In this document: piece by piece, positions 21,465-31,365 of the stretch | Layout of the letters: each line of letters starts with the position of its first letter | Position numbering within the stretch: the first letter of the stretch is position 1 | Origin: Shinisaurus crocodilurus | Taxonomy: Eukaryota; Chordata; Lepidosauria; Squamata; Shinisauridae | Direction of reading: 5' to 3' | Length of the DNA: 64,000 nucleotides | Assembly (NCBI GenBank): GCA_021292165.1 | Contig: JAHFWL010000426.1 | Span: 1 to 64,000 of the forward strand | Made by a program: the position numbers and the translations under genes | The notes under the pieces: generated by a model | The model's database searches: none | Seen by the model: the letters and a program-made list of their open reading frames with translations, nothing else | What the model was told of the DNA's origin: nothing

Positions 21465-22509
21465 GGATAAAAGGCTACTTGATAATGCATAATGTTGTTT
21501 TGCACTTGACAAATATATCAATATATATATTAAAAAGAACCCTTCTTATTCTAGTGGTGGTTATAGCTTGAAATGTTAATCACACAATTGGCAACTTGGA
21601 CCAGCTGATGCAGGTGTACACACACATATGTCTGATCCTTACATTCCTTCTAAATTAAAAATAAAAAGGAGTGGAAGGATCACAGGAACTGGGCATAATA
21701 ACTGGGTACAAATGCACATGCACATGTCACACATCGTACATTGCATCGCACATGAGATGCGGAAGTGGTGGGCCAGCTGCTGCCCCATTGCACAGCTGCG
21801 ATTTCCAGTCCAGATTGTGTGAGCCAGTCCTCCAAGTCCCCTTTCCTTTTTAGCCCATTCTAGCTGACCCAGATTAGTCTAGCCCAGCCAGATTTGGGGG
21901 GACTGCCATAGTTTTTCACAATGTGGCCATGCATAACAGACTTGAAGAGAAGGTGTGCAGTGTCGGGTCTGAAAACACCAGCTATCTCTTGGAGGCAGGA
22001 GGCAAAGAAGGTGCGGGGTGGCTGGATTCATTCCCTCCTTCTGGATGCTATCAGAGCACTGGCCTTGCACACATTGACCCAATACAGTAAGGATCATTGG
22101 GCATAGTCCTAGGCATTAGATACCAGGATTGACCCCACTTAACACATATGAAATGCATCTAGCAAGGACAAATTCTCCATGGAAGGCAGTTTCCGTGCAG
22201 CTCCATAGCTTATAAGTACTGGCTGTACTGAAAGGGGACCCTGCCTGGACATCTCTGTGCAAAAGCCCTAAAGGTGTCCTTGAGAACAGCTGCAGTGGAG
22301 AAGACATTTTACAAGGCTAGGTGGACTCGTTTTATGGGTATGGGCAGCAACATTTTATGGAGTACATGAAATTATCACAAAAGGGCAAACAGCTTGTCCT
22401 TCAGTTTTCCCACATACCCTCACATACCCTTTATTGGGATGGTGGTGGTGGTGGTAGTGGGGAATATTCAGCCTTGAGAGCCCAACATTTTGCCCTTGGT
22501 AACTAGGGA

Positions 22510-22817
22510 TGGACTAATCGTCTTCTGCTTCACTTTCTATAATGTTCACATTTTTTAAAGCAGAAGTTCATTCCGTCTCATTTCCACATCACTTTGCAAT
22601 TTAAGAAAATAGTCTGCAAAAAAACCTGGGTGCATTTTTGTATACAATTTCCCATAATGTACACATTTCTTCTGTACTCATTTTTTGATTGGAGAACTGC
22701 AGCACAAAATTCAGAGAATCGCAGAAACCAAATGATAATCATGTTCTGGTTTGTGTATTTATCCAGGCAGTACATAATATTAAAATGTGAACCAAACAAA
22801 TTTCTTCCCAATCCCTA
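22510..22817. mobile_element. Probable DNA-transposon remnant with TAGGGATGG ends
   Basis: It starts near TAGGGATGGACTAA and ends CCCAATCCCTA, an imperfect inverted pair. The composition of 'tgtacacatttcttctg' and 'gtgcatttttgtat' resembles the long inverted repeat at 52531 and the element near 55205. No target duplication is clear. Confidence 0.4.
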
Positions 22818-23480
22818 AAAGTCCTTTGGCCAATAGCAGGCTGCAGGCATGCTATTGGATGAATATCCAATGTCCTCTGTAAGCCAACTACATTCTGCCC
22901 TTGCAAGGGAAAGAGATGGATAATATAATAGGGTTTCTCCAACATTTTTGTCTCCCACGATACTAGAAGAGAAACTTGGGAGGCAACCAGATTCTATATA
23001 AAGAGCTGCTAATTCCTGTTTAGTTTTCTCCCCTTTATTACTAATCATATCACTGCAAACATAGTTTACAGCAATATAAATAGGAGCTGTAGCTGGAGGG
23101 AATTGTGCAGCTTCTGTCAAGTTTTCAGCACCCAAATGCGAAACAGAAGCAATTAAACTCTGAGGGGAAAATGAAACAGCGTGGAACATATCAAAAACCG
23201 GGTCATGAATTCACACAGATGGGAAAGCCAGGAAACTGTGGGAAAGCGGGATTTGATTGACTCACCATCAACAGCAAATGAGCCATTGGTGGTTTACTGT
23301 CAATTTTTTGCTTTTTAATCCACAAGTTCCAGAGGTGAAGTTGCCCTCCTGTCTGTGTTTGGGGGGGGGGGAGGGAAAGAGAAAGGCAGAAGAAACAAAA
23401 TGCAGGAAATGCAAGTAGAAGTAGAGGCAGGTTAAACTCCTGTGTAATTACAGTCTTGGCTTAAGTAGGATTGACTTAAG
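22818..23480. other. Unique sequence with a 124-codon minus-strand open frame
   Basis: The frame at 22815-23189 (minus) starts with ATG and is open for 124 codons. I recognise no domain, no signal peptide and no homologue in it, and no splice context is evident. I leave it as an unassigned open frame. Confidence 0.35.
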
Positions 23481-23481
23481 G

Positions 23482-23647
23482 CAGGGCCGGTGCTACCATT
23501 AGGCCAACTAGGCAGCTGCCTAGGGTGCAGGGCTAAAGAGGGCGCCAGAAACGCCTTGGAAAAAAAATACAGCGCTCTCAAGTGGGAAGGGGGGGTGCTA
23601 AATATCTGACCTTGCCTAGGGCACCAAACTGCCTTGCACCGGTCCTG
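23482..23647. mobile_element. hAT short internal-deletion element (CAGGGCCGGTGC family)
   Basis: Ends are CAGGGCCGGTGCTACC and GCACCGGTCCTG (inverted). Flanks ACTTAAGG (23474-23481) and ACTTAAGA (23648-23655) agree at 7 of 8. Left and right sub-termini, 'ttaggccaactaggc' and 'ttgcctagggcaccaaact', are the same as in the 1.5-kb relative at 46898. This is the deletion form of the same family. Confidence 0.92.
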
Positions 23648-23664
23648 ACTTAAGATGTCCTTAC

Positions 23665-24023
23665 CAGGTCCGGTGGCAAAGGTAGGCCTAGTCAGGCAAC
23701 TGCTGAGGGCCCAGCAGGGGCACATTGACAAGAGCCCCCTGGATTTGCTCCTCCTTTTCAGCATTGCCACCTGTTTCTTCATCTGCCTCTCACTCTGGCC
23801 CAGACGACAGAGGTGGTGAGGAGGTGAAGCAGAAGAGGCCACGGCATGCTTACTCAGTGGCTCTCTGCCTGTCAAGCAACAAGTGGTAGTAGCAGTGATG
23901 AGAAAGAGGATGAGGAGCAACAGCAGCTGGTGATCATGGTGGTGAGAATGTCAACTCATTGAGGGCGGGGGTCCATTGAGTGTGTCTTGCCCAAGGGCCC
24001 TCAAAAACCTGGAGCCAGCACTG
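23665..24023 (+). mobile_element. hAT non-autonomous element with exact target duplication
   Basis: Begins CAGGTCCGGTGGC and ends GGAGCCAGCACTG. GTCCTTAC is exact at 23657-23664 and 24024-24031. It is related along its length to the copies at 9368 and 641. Only 17 bp separate it from the preceding hAT. Confidence 0.92.
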
Positions 24024-24259
24024 GTCCTTACAATAGAGACAGTAGCAGCCACTGGTACTTAATCTGTGGCAATGACGCCCCCCCCCCCTTGCAGCAATCT
24101 AAGGCTATGAATAATAAAGTCAACAAAAGCTTTTCAGAGAGATGGCATTGCAATTTTTATGTTTTGTTCTCCTGTGGGGTTCTATGATTTTGTGGATATT
24201 TTTCCGTCGTGCTTTGAGCTGTACCCTGGAAAAGCTGAAACTAGCCACCAGAATTATTA

Positions 24260-24495
24260 CCAGTGTGGCGTAGTGGTTAGGGTGTTGGACTGGGACTCGG
24301 GAGATCCGGGTTCTAGTCCCCGCTCGGCCATGAAAACTCACTGGGTGACTTTGGGCCAGTCACTGACTCTCAGCCTAACCTACCTCACAGGGTTGTTGTG
24401 AGGATAAAATGGAGAGGAGGAGGATTATGTAAGCCGCCTTGGGTTCCTTGTAGGAAAAAAGGCGGGGTATAAATACAATAAATAAATTTTAAAAA
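24260..24495 (+). mobile_element. MIR-like tRNA SINE, full-length
   Basis: The head 'ccagtgtggcgtagtggtta' (box A region), 'gggttctagtccc' (box B), the MIR-like core 'cactgggtgactttgggcc', 'cctcacagggttgttgtgag', then 'taagccgccttgggttcc' and 'aaaggcggggtataaat' with a TAAATA tail. The last part resembles an L2 3' end, so it was presumably mobilised by L2 machinery. This is the best complete copy in the window. Confidence 0.93.
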
Positions 24496-24853
24496 TACCA
24501 GCACTGCAGCAATAGATGTGTCGATGGTCTGGTGTGATGCTCAGAGGCACCTGTTGAGCAGCACCCATGATACTGATCATGGCACACTTGATACATATCA
24601 TAGCACTCATCATGAAAATGCAATGTCATATTGTTTACTTTATTATACTTCGTATTAGTCTGCTGCATTAGGGGGGCATTGCCACAGCCTTGACATTCTT
24701 CTGTCCTCATTACATGCCCAGACCCATTTTGAAACTTTTTTTTTTTTTGAAACAACATCCTTTGTAATTGCTTTCAAATGTGATGCTTCATTTTTATATC
24801 TATTTGCTGTTTATCATGGGTCACTTTGGGCATGGTCTACTTTGGAAAAGTGG

Positions 24854-24856
<3 letters not shown>

Positions 24857-24886
<30 letters not shown>
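24857..24886. repeat. (AC)n microsatellite
   Basis: A pure AC run of about 15 units. Confidence 0.95.
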
Positions 24887-25227
24887 TAAATTAAGCTTAA
24901 TGGATTTTTCCAAAATGTGAAAGCATTTGTTTGCTGTCTGCATACCTGCATGAACAGTGATGCAGCTACGGTATTTAAAAAGAAAGAGAGAGCAAGATTT
25001 CATGACCCTTTCTACAAGGCCCTGACATTCAAGAACAGGATTTTGCCCCCCTTATTGGTTAAAAATAACTACAACAGAAGCTGCTTGCTATCCAGTCTAA
25101 TCTAGTCAGCTTCACTGACTGCCCTGATGAATACTGGACTAGGAAAGGGAGCTGCCATTAGGAAATGGAGCACACAGGCTTATTGTTTGTACACAGCTTA
25201 AGAAAGGGCCATTTGAGCAATGTTTGC

Positions 25228-25229
<2 letters not shown>

Positions 25230-25261
<32 letters not shown>
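25230..25261. repeat. (AC)n microsatellite
   Basis: A pure AC run of about 16 units. Confidence 0.95.
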
Positions 25262-25263
<2 letters not shown>

Positions 25264-25641
25264 CATGCATAGAAAGCAGAGTCTGGGATGCCACTTTATC
25301 TGTGTTGGCCCAAACCATTGTTTGCCATGCAACAGATACAGATGGTATTTAGGGTCATGCTGTCAGATACATATGTAATGGGCAGAACAGACAACAACAG
25401 TCTGAATTTTTCTGAGTACTGATGTTGGGTATTCCCATCTTGGTCTTCTGCATGCCATTAAACCAGTTTAACATAAAACAGCCTCCTTGCCCCAACCTAC
25501 TTAGGGTTCTAAGGAAAGGGATAAACCCCCTTGAATGCCAATTTTCTTGGTAGAAAGGCAGGGCACAAATTAAATAAATGAACAACCGCAGTAGCCTAGA
25601 AGCTCACTTTGCATTTGTTCCTGGAGGCTGGTATTCAATTA

Positions 25642-25892
25642 CAGCAATACCTTGGATTGCAAGTAACTTGGTTTGAGAGCGTTTTGCAAGACAAGCAAAA
25701 TTTTTAATATTTATTTAATTTTTTTTTACTTGATATACAAGCGTCGTCTTGCAATACAAGTACTGTAGTACGGCTTAAATTAAAAATCTCTGTACACATT
25801 TTTTTGGGGGGGATTTCGTTTTGATATAAGAGTGTTTTGGATTACAAGCACCTTTCTGGAACGAATTATGCTCTCAATCCAAGGCATGACTG
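25642..25892. mobile_element. Tigger/mariner-like MITE, copy 2
   Basis: Ends CAGCAATACCTTGGATTG and CAATCCAAGGCATGACTG (inverted), flanked by TA at 25640-25641 and 25893-25894. The interior, 'gtcttgcaatacaagtactg' and 'ggattacaagcacctttctg', is colinear in reverse with the copies at 31082 and 42021. Confidence 0.9.
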
Positions 25893-25965
25893 TATGTTCT
25901 TTTAACATAGTGTGGATTTTAGGCAACAGGGGTTCTTTAAGCCAACTGGGATTTCACACTTTAGA

Positions 25966-26120
25966 CTAGCTGCAGTTTCCAAACAGTCTTCGTGGGCAAC
26001 CTGTTTTGGAATGTGTCGCAGTAATCCAAACGTGATGGTGTCCTGGTAACCTTTCATCATAACATCAGGTGTGCTCCAGCCATGAAACAGAGAATCCTGG
26101 CTAGCACAACACTGCTGGAA
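25966..26120 (-). mobile_element. Old L2/CR1 LINE fragment, antisense
   Basis: 'gctgcagtttccaaacagtc', 'ttcgtgggcaacc' and 'gtcgcagtaatccaaacgtg' parallel the antisense L2 text at 39080-39140 ('agcttccgaaccgtcttcaa', 'attacagtagtctagac'). It is decayed and the ends are uncertain. Confidence 0.55.
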
Positions 26121-26957
26121 TGCTGGTAATGACCATTACATTAAATATCAACATCATCAGTATACTAATAGCCAACTTGGTGATCCAGGGCCTATCAGCA
26201 AGGCCATAGAGCAGGGACACCCACATATAGCCTCCAAACTCAGCAATTGTGCCACAATACTAGAATAGGATCCGGGCTAGGTGTGTAGGAAGTTGATGAT
26301 CTATCTCTGGAGCTCAGCAGTCTCATATGACTGTGCAATGGGAAATGAGGAAATTCCCAGTTGTTTACTCCCCTAATGATTACTTGTGGATCCATAACTT
26401 GTGTAAATATTCAATCTAAGGATTTGACTACAGGGAGACTGGGGGAATACTCCCTAATGATAGCAAGACAATTTGTTATGCAAGTCAGTCCTAAAGAGTC
26501 TGGCTTAACATTAGTATAACTCCACTGAGCAACAATTTAACCCAGTATGAATACTAAGATAATCATACCATCTCCATAATGTGCAGTGTGTTAATTGTGC
26601 CAAGTTTACTGGTGATGAGAATTATCTTCCTCCATGAAAAATCTGAGTGACTTCTCTGGGAGTACAATTCACAGAATATAATGTTTAATCAACATGAATG
26701 AGTGTGGCAAAAGCTGGGCATTATTGCACTTTTCATATAATGACTTTAATGGACTCCATCTGGCCTATGCACAATATGAGCTGTGAAACATGCCTCTAAG
26801 GTTTATAGGACAAAATTGCACAGTACTGCTTGTGAAATAATATGTGACTGTGTATAATTAAAGGTGCTTATGTGGTGCATGCTCTGATGGGTTGGTGTTG
26901 GGAGTATGCAGCTTTTGGTAGGATTTTAACATGTAGGGCCATGCATCATCAGTATTA
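26121..26957. other. No recognisable feature
   Basis: AT-rich unique sequence with no repeat signature or coding domain visible. Confidence 0.5.
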
Positions 26958-26959
26958 TG

Positions 26960-27211
26960 AGCCAGTGTAGCGTAGTGGTGAGAGTGCTGGTCTGGGACTC
27001 GGGAGATCCGGGTTCTAGTCCCTGCTTGGCCATGAAACTCACTGGGTGACTTTGGGCCAGTCACTGACTCTAAGCCTAACCAACCTCACAGGGTTGTTGT
27101 GAGGATAAATGGAGGAGGAGGAGGAGGAGGATTATGTAAGCCGCCTTGGGTTCCTTGCAGGAAAAAAGGAGGGGTATAAATATAATAAATATAATATAAA
27201 TATAATAAAAA
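26960..27211 (+). mobile_element. MIR-like tRNA SINE, full-length
   Basis: 'gccagtgtagcgtagtggtg', 'gggttctagtccc', the conserved core and an L2-like tail are all present, with an inserted (GGA)n run near 27110-27130 and an ATAATAAAT tail to 27211. Confidence 0.93.
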
Positions 27212-27303
27212 GTATGATTGAAATATGAACACTGGAAATTTTATGTTAAAAAGAGTAAAACAGAAGAACATGCTCTCCAATGGACTGGTTAAGTTATTAG
27301 AAC

Positions 27304-27424
27304 AGGGGTGAGCAGAAGGTTGCGCTTCAGATATTTTGGACCTCAACTCCCAAAAACCCCTGCCAGCATGGCCAATGGTCAGGAATGTCCAAAACATCTG
27401 GAGATCTTCTTTCTGCCCACCCCT
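27304..27424. mobile_element. Palindromic MITE (hairpin family A)
   Basis: Ends CAGGGGTGAGCAGAAGG and CTTTCTGCCCACCCCTG form an inverted pair, with 'cagatattttggacctcaac' and 'gtccaaaacatctgg' inside. Confidence 0.75.
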
Positions 27425-28783
27425 GAAGCAAAGAAGACCCTTTCTACTTTCATTCTTGTGAAGCCTATCTGTTGCTCCTTGGAAGCTGCCTATTGGACTC
27501 AGGTGCTTCATAGTTGTGGTCAGGGGACCTGGATTCAATCTGAGGGTCTGACATGGCATGCAAATGCCTATCGTGTGTTGGACAATGCATTTCCTAAGGT
27601 GCTTTGGTAGGAGCAACAGGCTCTTGTTAGAAGCCAAAAAATGGCAGCTTCCCCTTTTAAATATCTGCAAATTTAGATTGGAAATTAGAAATGTTTAGAT
27701 CAAAGGGCAGCGATAAGTTTCTAAATGTGCTGACAAAAATGCTAGATCAGAAAAAAAGGCCAGTATTTTAAGAAGAAAAGATATCAAATTAAGTGTTGTT
27801 CTCCCCCTCCCCCCGTTCCTATGGTTTCTGTTTGTTTGTTTATTTGTTTATTTTCTTTCAAGGATTTTCAATTGCTGAGTAGAGCTTTTTCCATATTTGG
27901 TGGTAATGTATTCTGAATATTGTAGAATACTGTCTACATTCTGTAAGTTGATACACTGTTGCTCATGAGTAAGTGCTAAGACACATTTAGCTACTTCAGA
28001 CATGAACATAAGTTTCTGGAACGAGCTGCTAAATCTTATTGAACAACCTTAGCCTGCAACGTCCTGTTCTTCCTCTACCAGTCAGTGTGACACCTTCCCT
28101 CCACAAAAGCCCAAGCGGCTGCCTTTCCTAGGGAAAACTAGCTTTGGGTGGGGGAAATGGACTGGAGTAGAGAAGTGGTGGGCAGAACAGGTTAGACATT
28201 TCCTTTCCACCCTCCCTGCTCTGCTGCAAAATCCCCCTTCTGAAGTGGCTTTTCCCCAGAAAAAATATATGTGTGTATTTATGGAATGTGCAGCTCTATC
28301 CTCAAAGTGACAGTCACGCTGTCTCATCTCTCTCTATGGGGAGCTATATTTGGTGACTCCAGCATCAGAGATGACTGGGTCCTTGGGTTCCTCTCGCCCA
28401 CATACTCCCACTGGCGTTGCACAATGTTGCACTGGTGGTTGGGGCCGATTCCCGAACAGACCCCAGAGCTGCTACACTCGTCTGACCATTATTCCAAGTC
28501 AAGCAGCTGGTTTATCGATAAACCAGATCGGTACTACCCACCTTCCCTGAAGCAGGGGAGAGCCTCCTATAGAAGCTCATAAGATGACTGCTGCTCCCTC
28601 TAGTGGGCATCAGGCAACTGCTGGCTATATTCAGATAGTCCTGATCCATAAGAAAACGTGGTTAAAACACGATGAAAGTTGATACTGATTAAGATTCTCC
28701 CCCTAGCAGGGCAGCCAGAATTTGTCTGAGCTGCTTCTCCCAGCTTTAAAGCCTTACAGAGCATTGGATGATGGCAGGAAAAG
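27425..28783. other. No recognisable feature
   Basis: Unique sequence. Open frames near 28271-28582 lie in mixed composition and show no domain. I see no transposon end. Confidence 0.45.
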
Positions 28784-29413
28784 TGTGCTGTATGGCTGGG
28801 TAGCAGCAGATGTAGTAGGGTGGCTGTGTGATGTGATGTTATTTGGGTTTAAATGTAAAGTGTATAGGTGGTAAGAATAACGTGTCTGTGTATTAAGTAT
28901 AAGTATGTATTCCTGCTGTATCTGGGTGAGTGAGAAAGGATGGGCAGGAAGAATGGTGTATTTGCAGATGTGACATGATTGGCTGAGAGAGTGAGAAGGG
29001 GGGGTGGAGCCTGTGTTATATAAACAGTGGGCGGTGCTATTCAGGCCGGAGGTTTTTGTGGGGATGTGTGGAGGGTGTGTGGGGAGGGCGAGAACAGTTG
29101 TTGAGGGAGGATTGGTACTAGGATAAGATAGTACATTACTTAGGATTAACTGAAACTTACACATAACACTTATTTCCAGAACTGGTTGTGTTTTAGAATA
29201 AACTTTTCTTTGTTATTTGGAACAGCCTGTGTGGGAAGCTGTGCTTATTGTACTGGTCGTCAAAGAGGTATAAGGTAGGGATTAGACATCCCAAGGTCAG
29301 TGTGAGAGGTGTAAGGGTTAGAGGAAAAGAAAACCCCAACCTTATGTAAGCACACCCAGAGATCCCAGTAAGGAGGGCTAGCTTGAGGCCCTGTTGAGGG
29401 GTGGGGTGTGACA
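28784..29413 (+). mobile_element. Probable solo LTR of an endogenous retrovirus-like element
   Basis: The block starts with TG and ends with CA and has the ordered parts of an LTR: a CCAAT-type box in inverted form (ATTGG, 28978-28982), a TATA box TATATAAA (29017-29024) about 35 bp later, and AATAAA (29197-29202) followed by a T/G-rich stretch. The U3-R-U5 order is as expected. No internal gag, pol or env sequence is next to it, and no second LTR is in the window. I could not find a clear target duplication, so the ends are approximate and the class is unknown. Confidence 0.55.
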
Positions 29414-29742
29414 GTGGCCATGTGTCCTCTTTTACAGAAGACAGTCCTCTATTTGGAGGCATCCTCTATTTGAAGGGCTGTCCAGTCCAAGTCTGGCGGA
29501 AAGATGAAGACCCATCAGAAGGAAGAGCTGGGCCTTGGAGCTGCCCTTCAACGGCACCTGGGCAGCAGGTGTGCCAAGCAAGGCACACAGGTCACCTGGT
29601 CACAGTCTTCCACACGAAGGTGAGAGATACTGTATCTCTATTTAAATTGTAATAATTATTTCTGAATTTGCATCTATACAAATAGCATATGCAAATTTTA
29701 TGCAAAGCAGTGTCCTCTTTTGTCCCTTTTTTGGCTACCATA
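29414..29742 (+). mobile_element. hAT-like element (family of 51390)
   Basis: 'gtggccatgtgtcctctttt' with 'gacagtcctctatttgg', 'gctgtccagtccaa', 'acaggtcacctggtcacagt' and 'cttcca' follows the same order as 51390-51640. The right end 'ttggctaccata' is an inverted match to the left. It abuts the LTR. No clear target duplication is seen. Confidence 0.6.
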
Positions 29743-29745
29743 TAG

Positions 29746-30608
29746 CAAGGAGGGAGGGAGGGGGAAGACAGAAGAAGCAGGGCCTGGTTTTGCCTTTGCC
29801 AAGGCCCAATATTTCTCTTATGGCCTCTGCAGGCCAAAACCTGGATCCCAGTTATGGCTCCCAGACCATTATCTGGGAACCACAGCTGTAGCCCCTCGTT
29901 CTTGTGTGCGCTCTCAGCCCACACTGGACCTACAGGTTATGTATGTGAGCCTGGTGCACCATTACTCCTTAGCACAAGCTGTGGAAGGACTCAAGCTGTT
30001 TAAATAGCCATTTCAGTTCTTCATACAGCAGCTGCTACCTGTGCGCAGAGCCAATGGATCGATAAACCTGACAATTAGGCGAGAGTAACCAAACGTTCTG
30101 TTCTTCTCTCCTTTTGTTGTTCCCTTCAGTCTTCATGTCATTTATATATGACCATCCGGGGCATATACCGGAGCTGTGCTCATATCAGGTATGCCCCAGC
30201 GTCGCATGAATTGCGTGTAATTACACAGATCAAAAATGAGAACCAAATGGGGAAAACACTGCATTTACAATATTTGTGCCTATAGCTAATGTACAGGTAC
30301 AGTGCATCTCCCGCTGCTCTTCCTGCTAGAATAATTCGCTTGGCCATAACGAAGCACATTAGAAAGCAGAAACGGAAGAACACATCGAAGGCTCCTCCGG
30401 AGTTTCAGGGGAGAGGAAGAGAAAGATAAGGGAATCCACCTCACAGCCAGATGTGGGGCAGCTGCATATCATGAAGGCAGCCAGCATGTATCATATTCTG
30501 ATTTCACAGCCTATCCATGGCTTACTGCTGAGTAAACACACAAAGGACCAAGCTGCATAAGGATAACCTGACCAGATCAGGCCAGCCCTGTAGTATCCTC
30601 ATTTCTAA
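29746..30608. other. Unique sequence, candidate conserved non-coding element
   Basis: About 30100-30400 lacks repeats, carries the palindrome TGTAATTACA (homeodomain-type core) and has balanced composition. I infer a possible regulatory element. Nothing in the sequence proves it, and no coding domain is visible. Confidence 0.35.
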
Positions 30609-30682
30609 TAGTGCAGCCTTCCCCAACCTGGTGTCCTGCAGATGTGCTGGACTTCAACTCCCATCATTCCCAGCCAGCCTGA
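30609..30682. repeat. Left arm of hairpin family A
   Basis: 'cagccttccccaacctggtg', 'cagatgtgctggacttcaac' and 'tcccatcattcccagcc' match one arm of the palindromic family. The right arm is missing. Confidence 0.7.
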
Positions 30683-30762
30683 GGTGGTGGCTCTGATGTG
30701 CTTGCAAATGGAAAATGGCATGAGTGGAGGCTTCTTTATTCTTTTTAAGCAGGACTGCTTTG

Positions 30763-30871
30763 TGTTGTTGTGAGGATAAAGTGGAGAGGAGGATGAGGAT
30801 TATGTAAGCCGCCTTGGGTTCCTTGCAGGAAAAAAGGCAGGGTATAAATATAATAAATAAAATAAATAAAT
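30763..30871 (+). mobile_element. MIR-like SINE, 3' part only
   Basis: It starts inside the core at 'gttgttgtgaggataaa' and continues through 'taagccgccttgggttcc' to a (TAAA)n tail. The head is truncated. Confidence 0.88.
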
Positions 30872-31081
30872 AGAATGGTGATGACCCCACTGAAGAAAAT
30901 GGATAAACCTCTTTTTGCATAGAGCTCCGTTTGCACTCCAGAGCCCCCCCCCCCCGAGCTTCAGATCACAGGTCAGAAGTCAAATATTTACACATATGGA
31001 GGATGCTCCTTAATATCTTTAGACTTCCCTTCCCTTGGCTGATATCCCCACCTCAATAAAATTAAATCTGCCTACAATCTA

Positions 31082-31365
31082 CAGTCATGCCTTGACTGTA
31101 GATTGTAGCCTGTAAATCTGGCTACAATCTACAGAGCATAATTCGTTCCGGAAATGTGCTTGTAATCCAAAACACTCTTATATCAAAACGAAACCCCCCC
31201 AAAAAAATTTGTACAGAGATTTTTAATTTAAGCTGTACTACAGTACTTATATTGCAAGACGTCGCTTGTATATCAAGTAAAAAAAATATTAAATAAATAT
31301 TTAAAAATTTGCTTGTCTTGCAAAACATTCTCAAACCAAGTTACTTGCAATCCAAGGTATTACTG
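31082..31365. mobile_element. Tigger/mariner-like MITE, copy 3, with a local duplication
   Basis: TA-flanked (31080-31081 and 31366-31367) with ends CAGTCATGCCTTG and CCAAGGTATTACTG. Near the left end 'ctgtagattgtag' and 'ctacaatctacag' are extra bases, including an inverted pair absent from the other copies. The remainder aligns to 42021. Confidence 0.88.
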
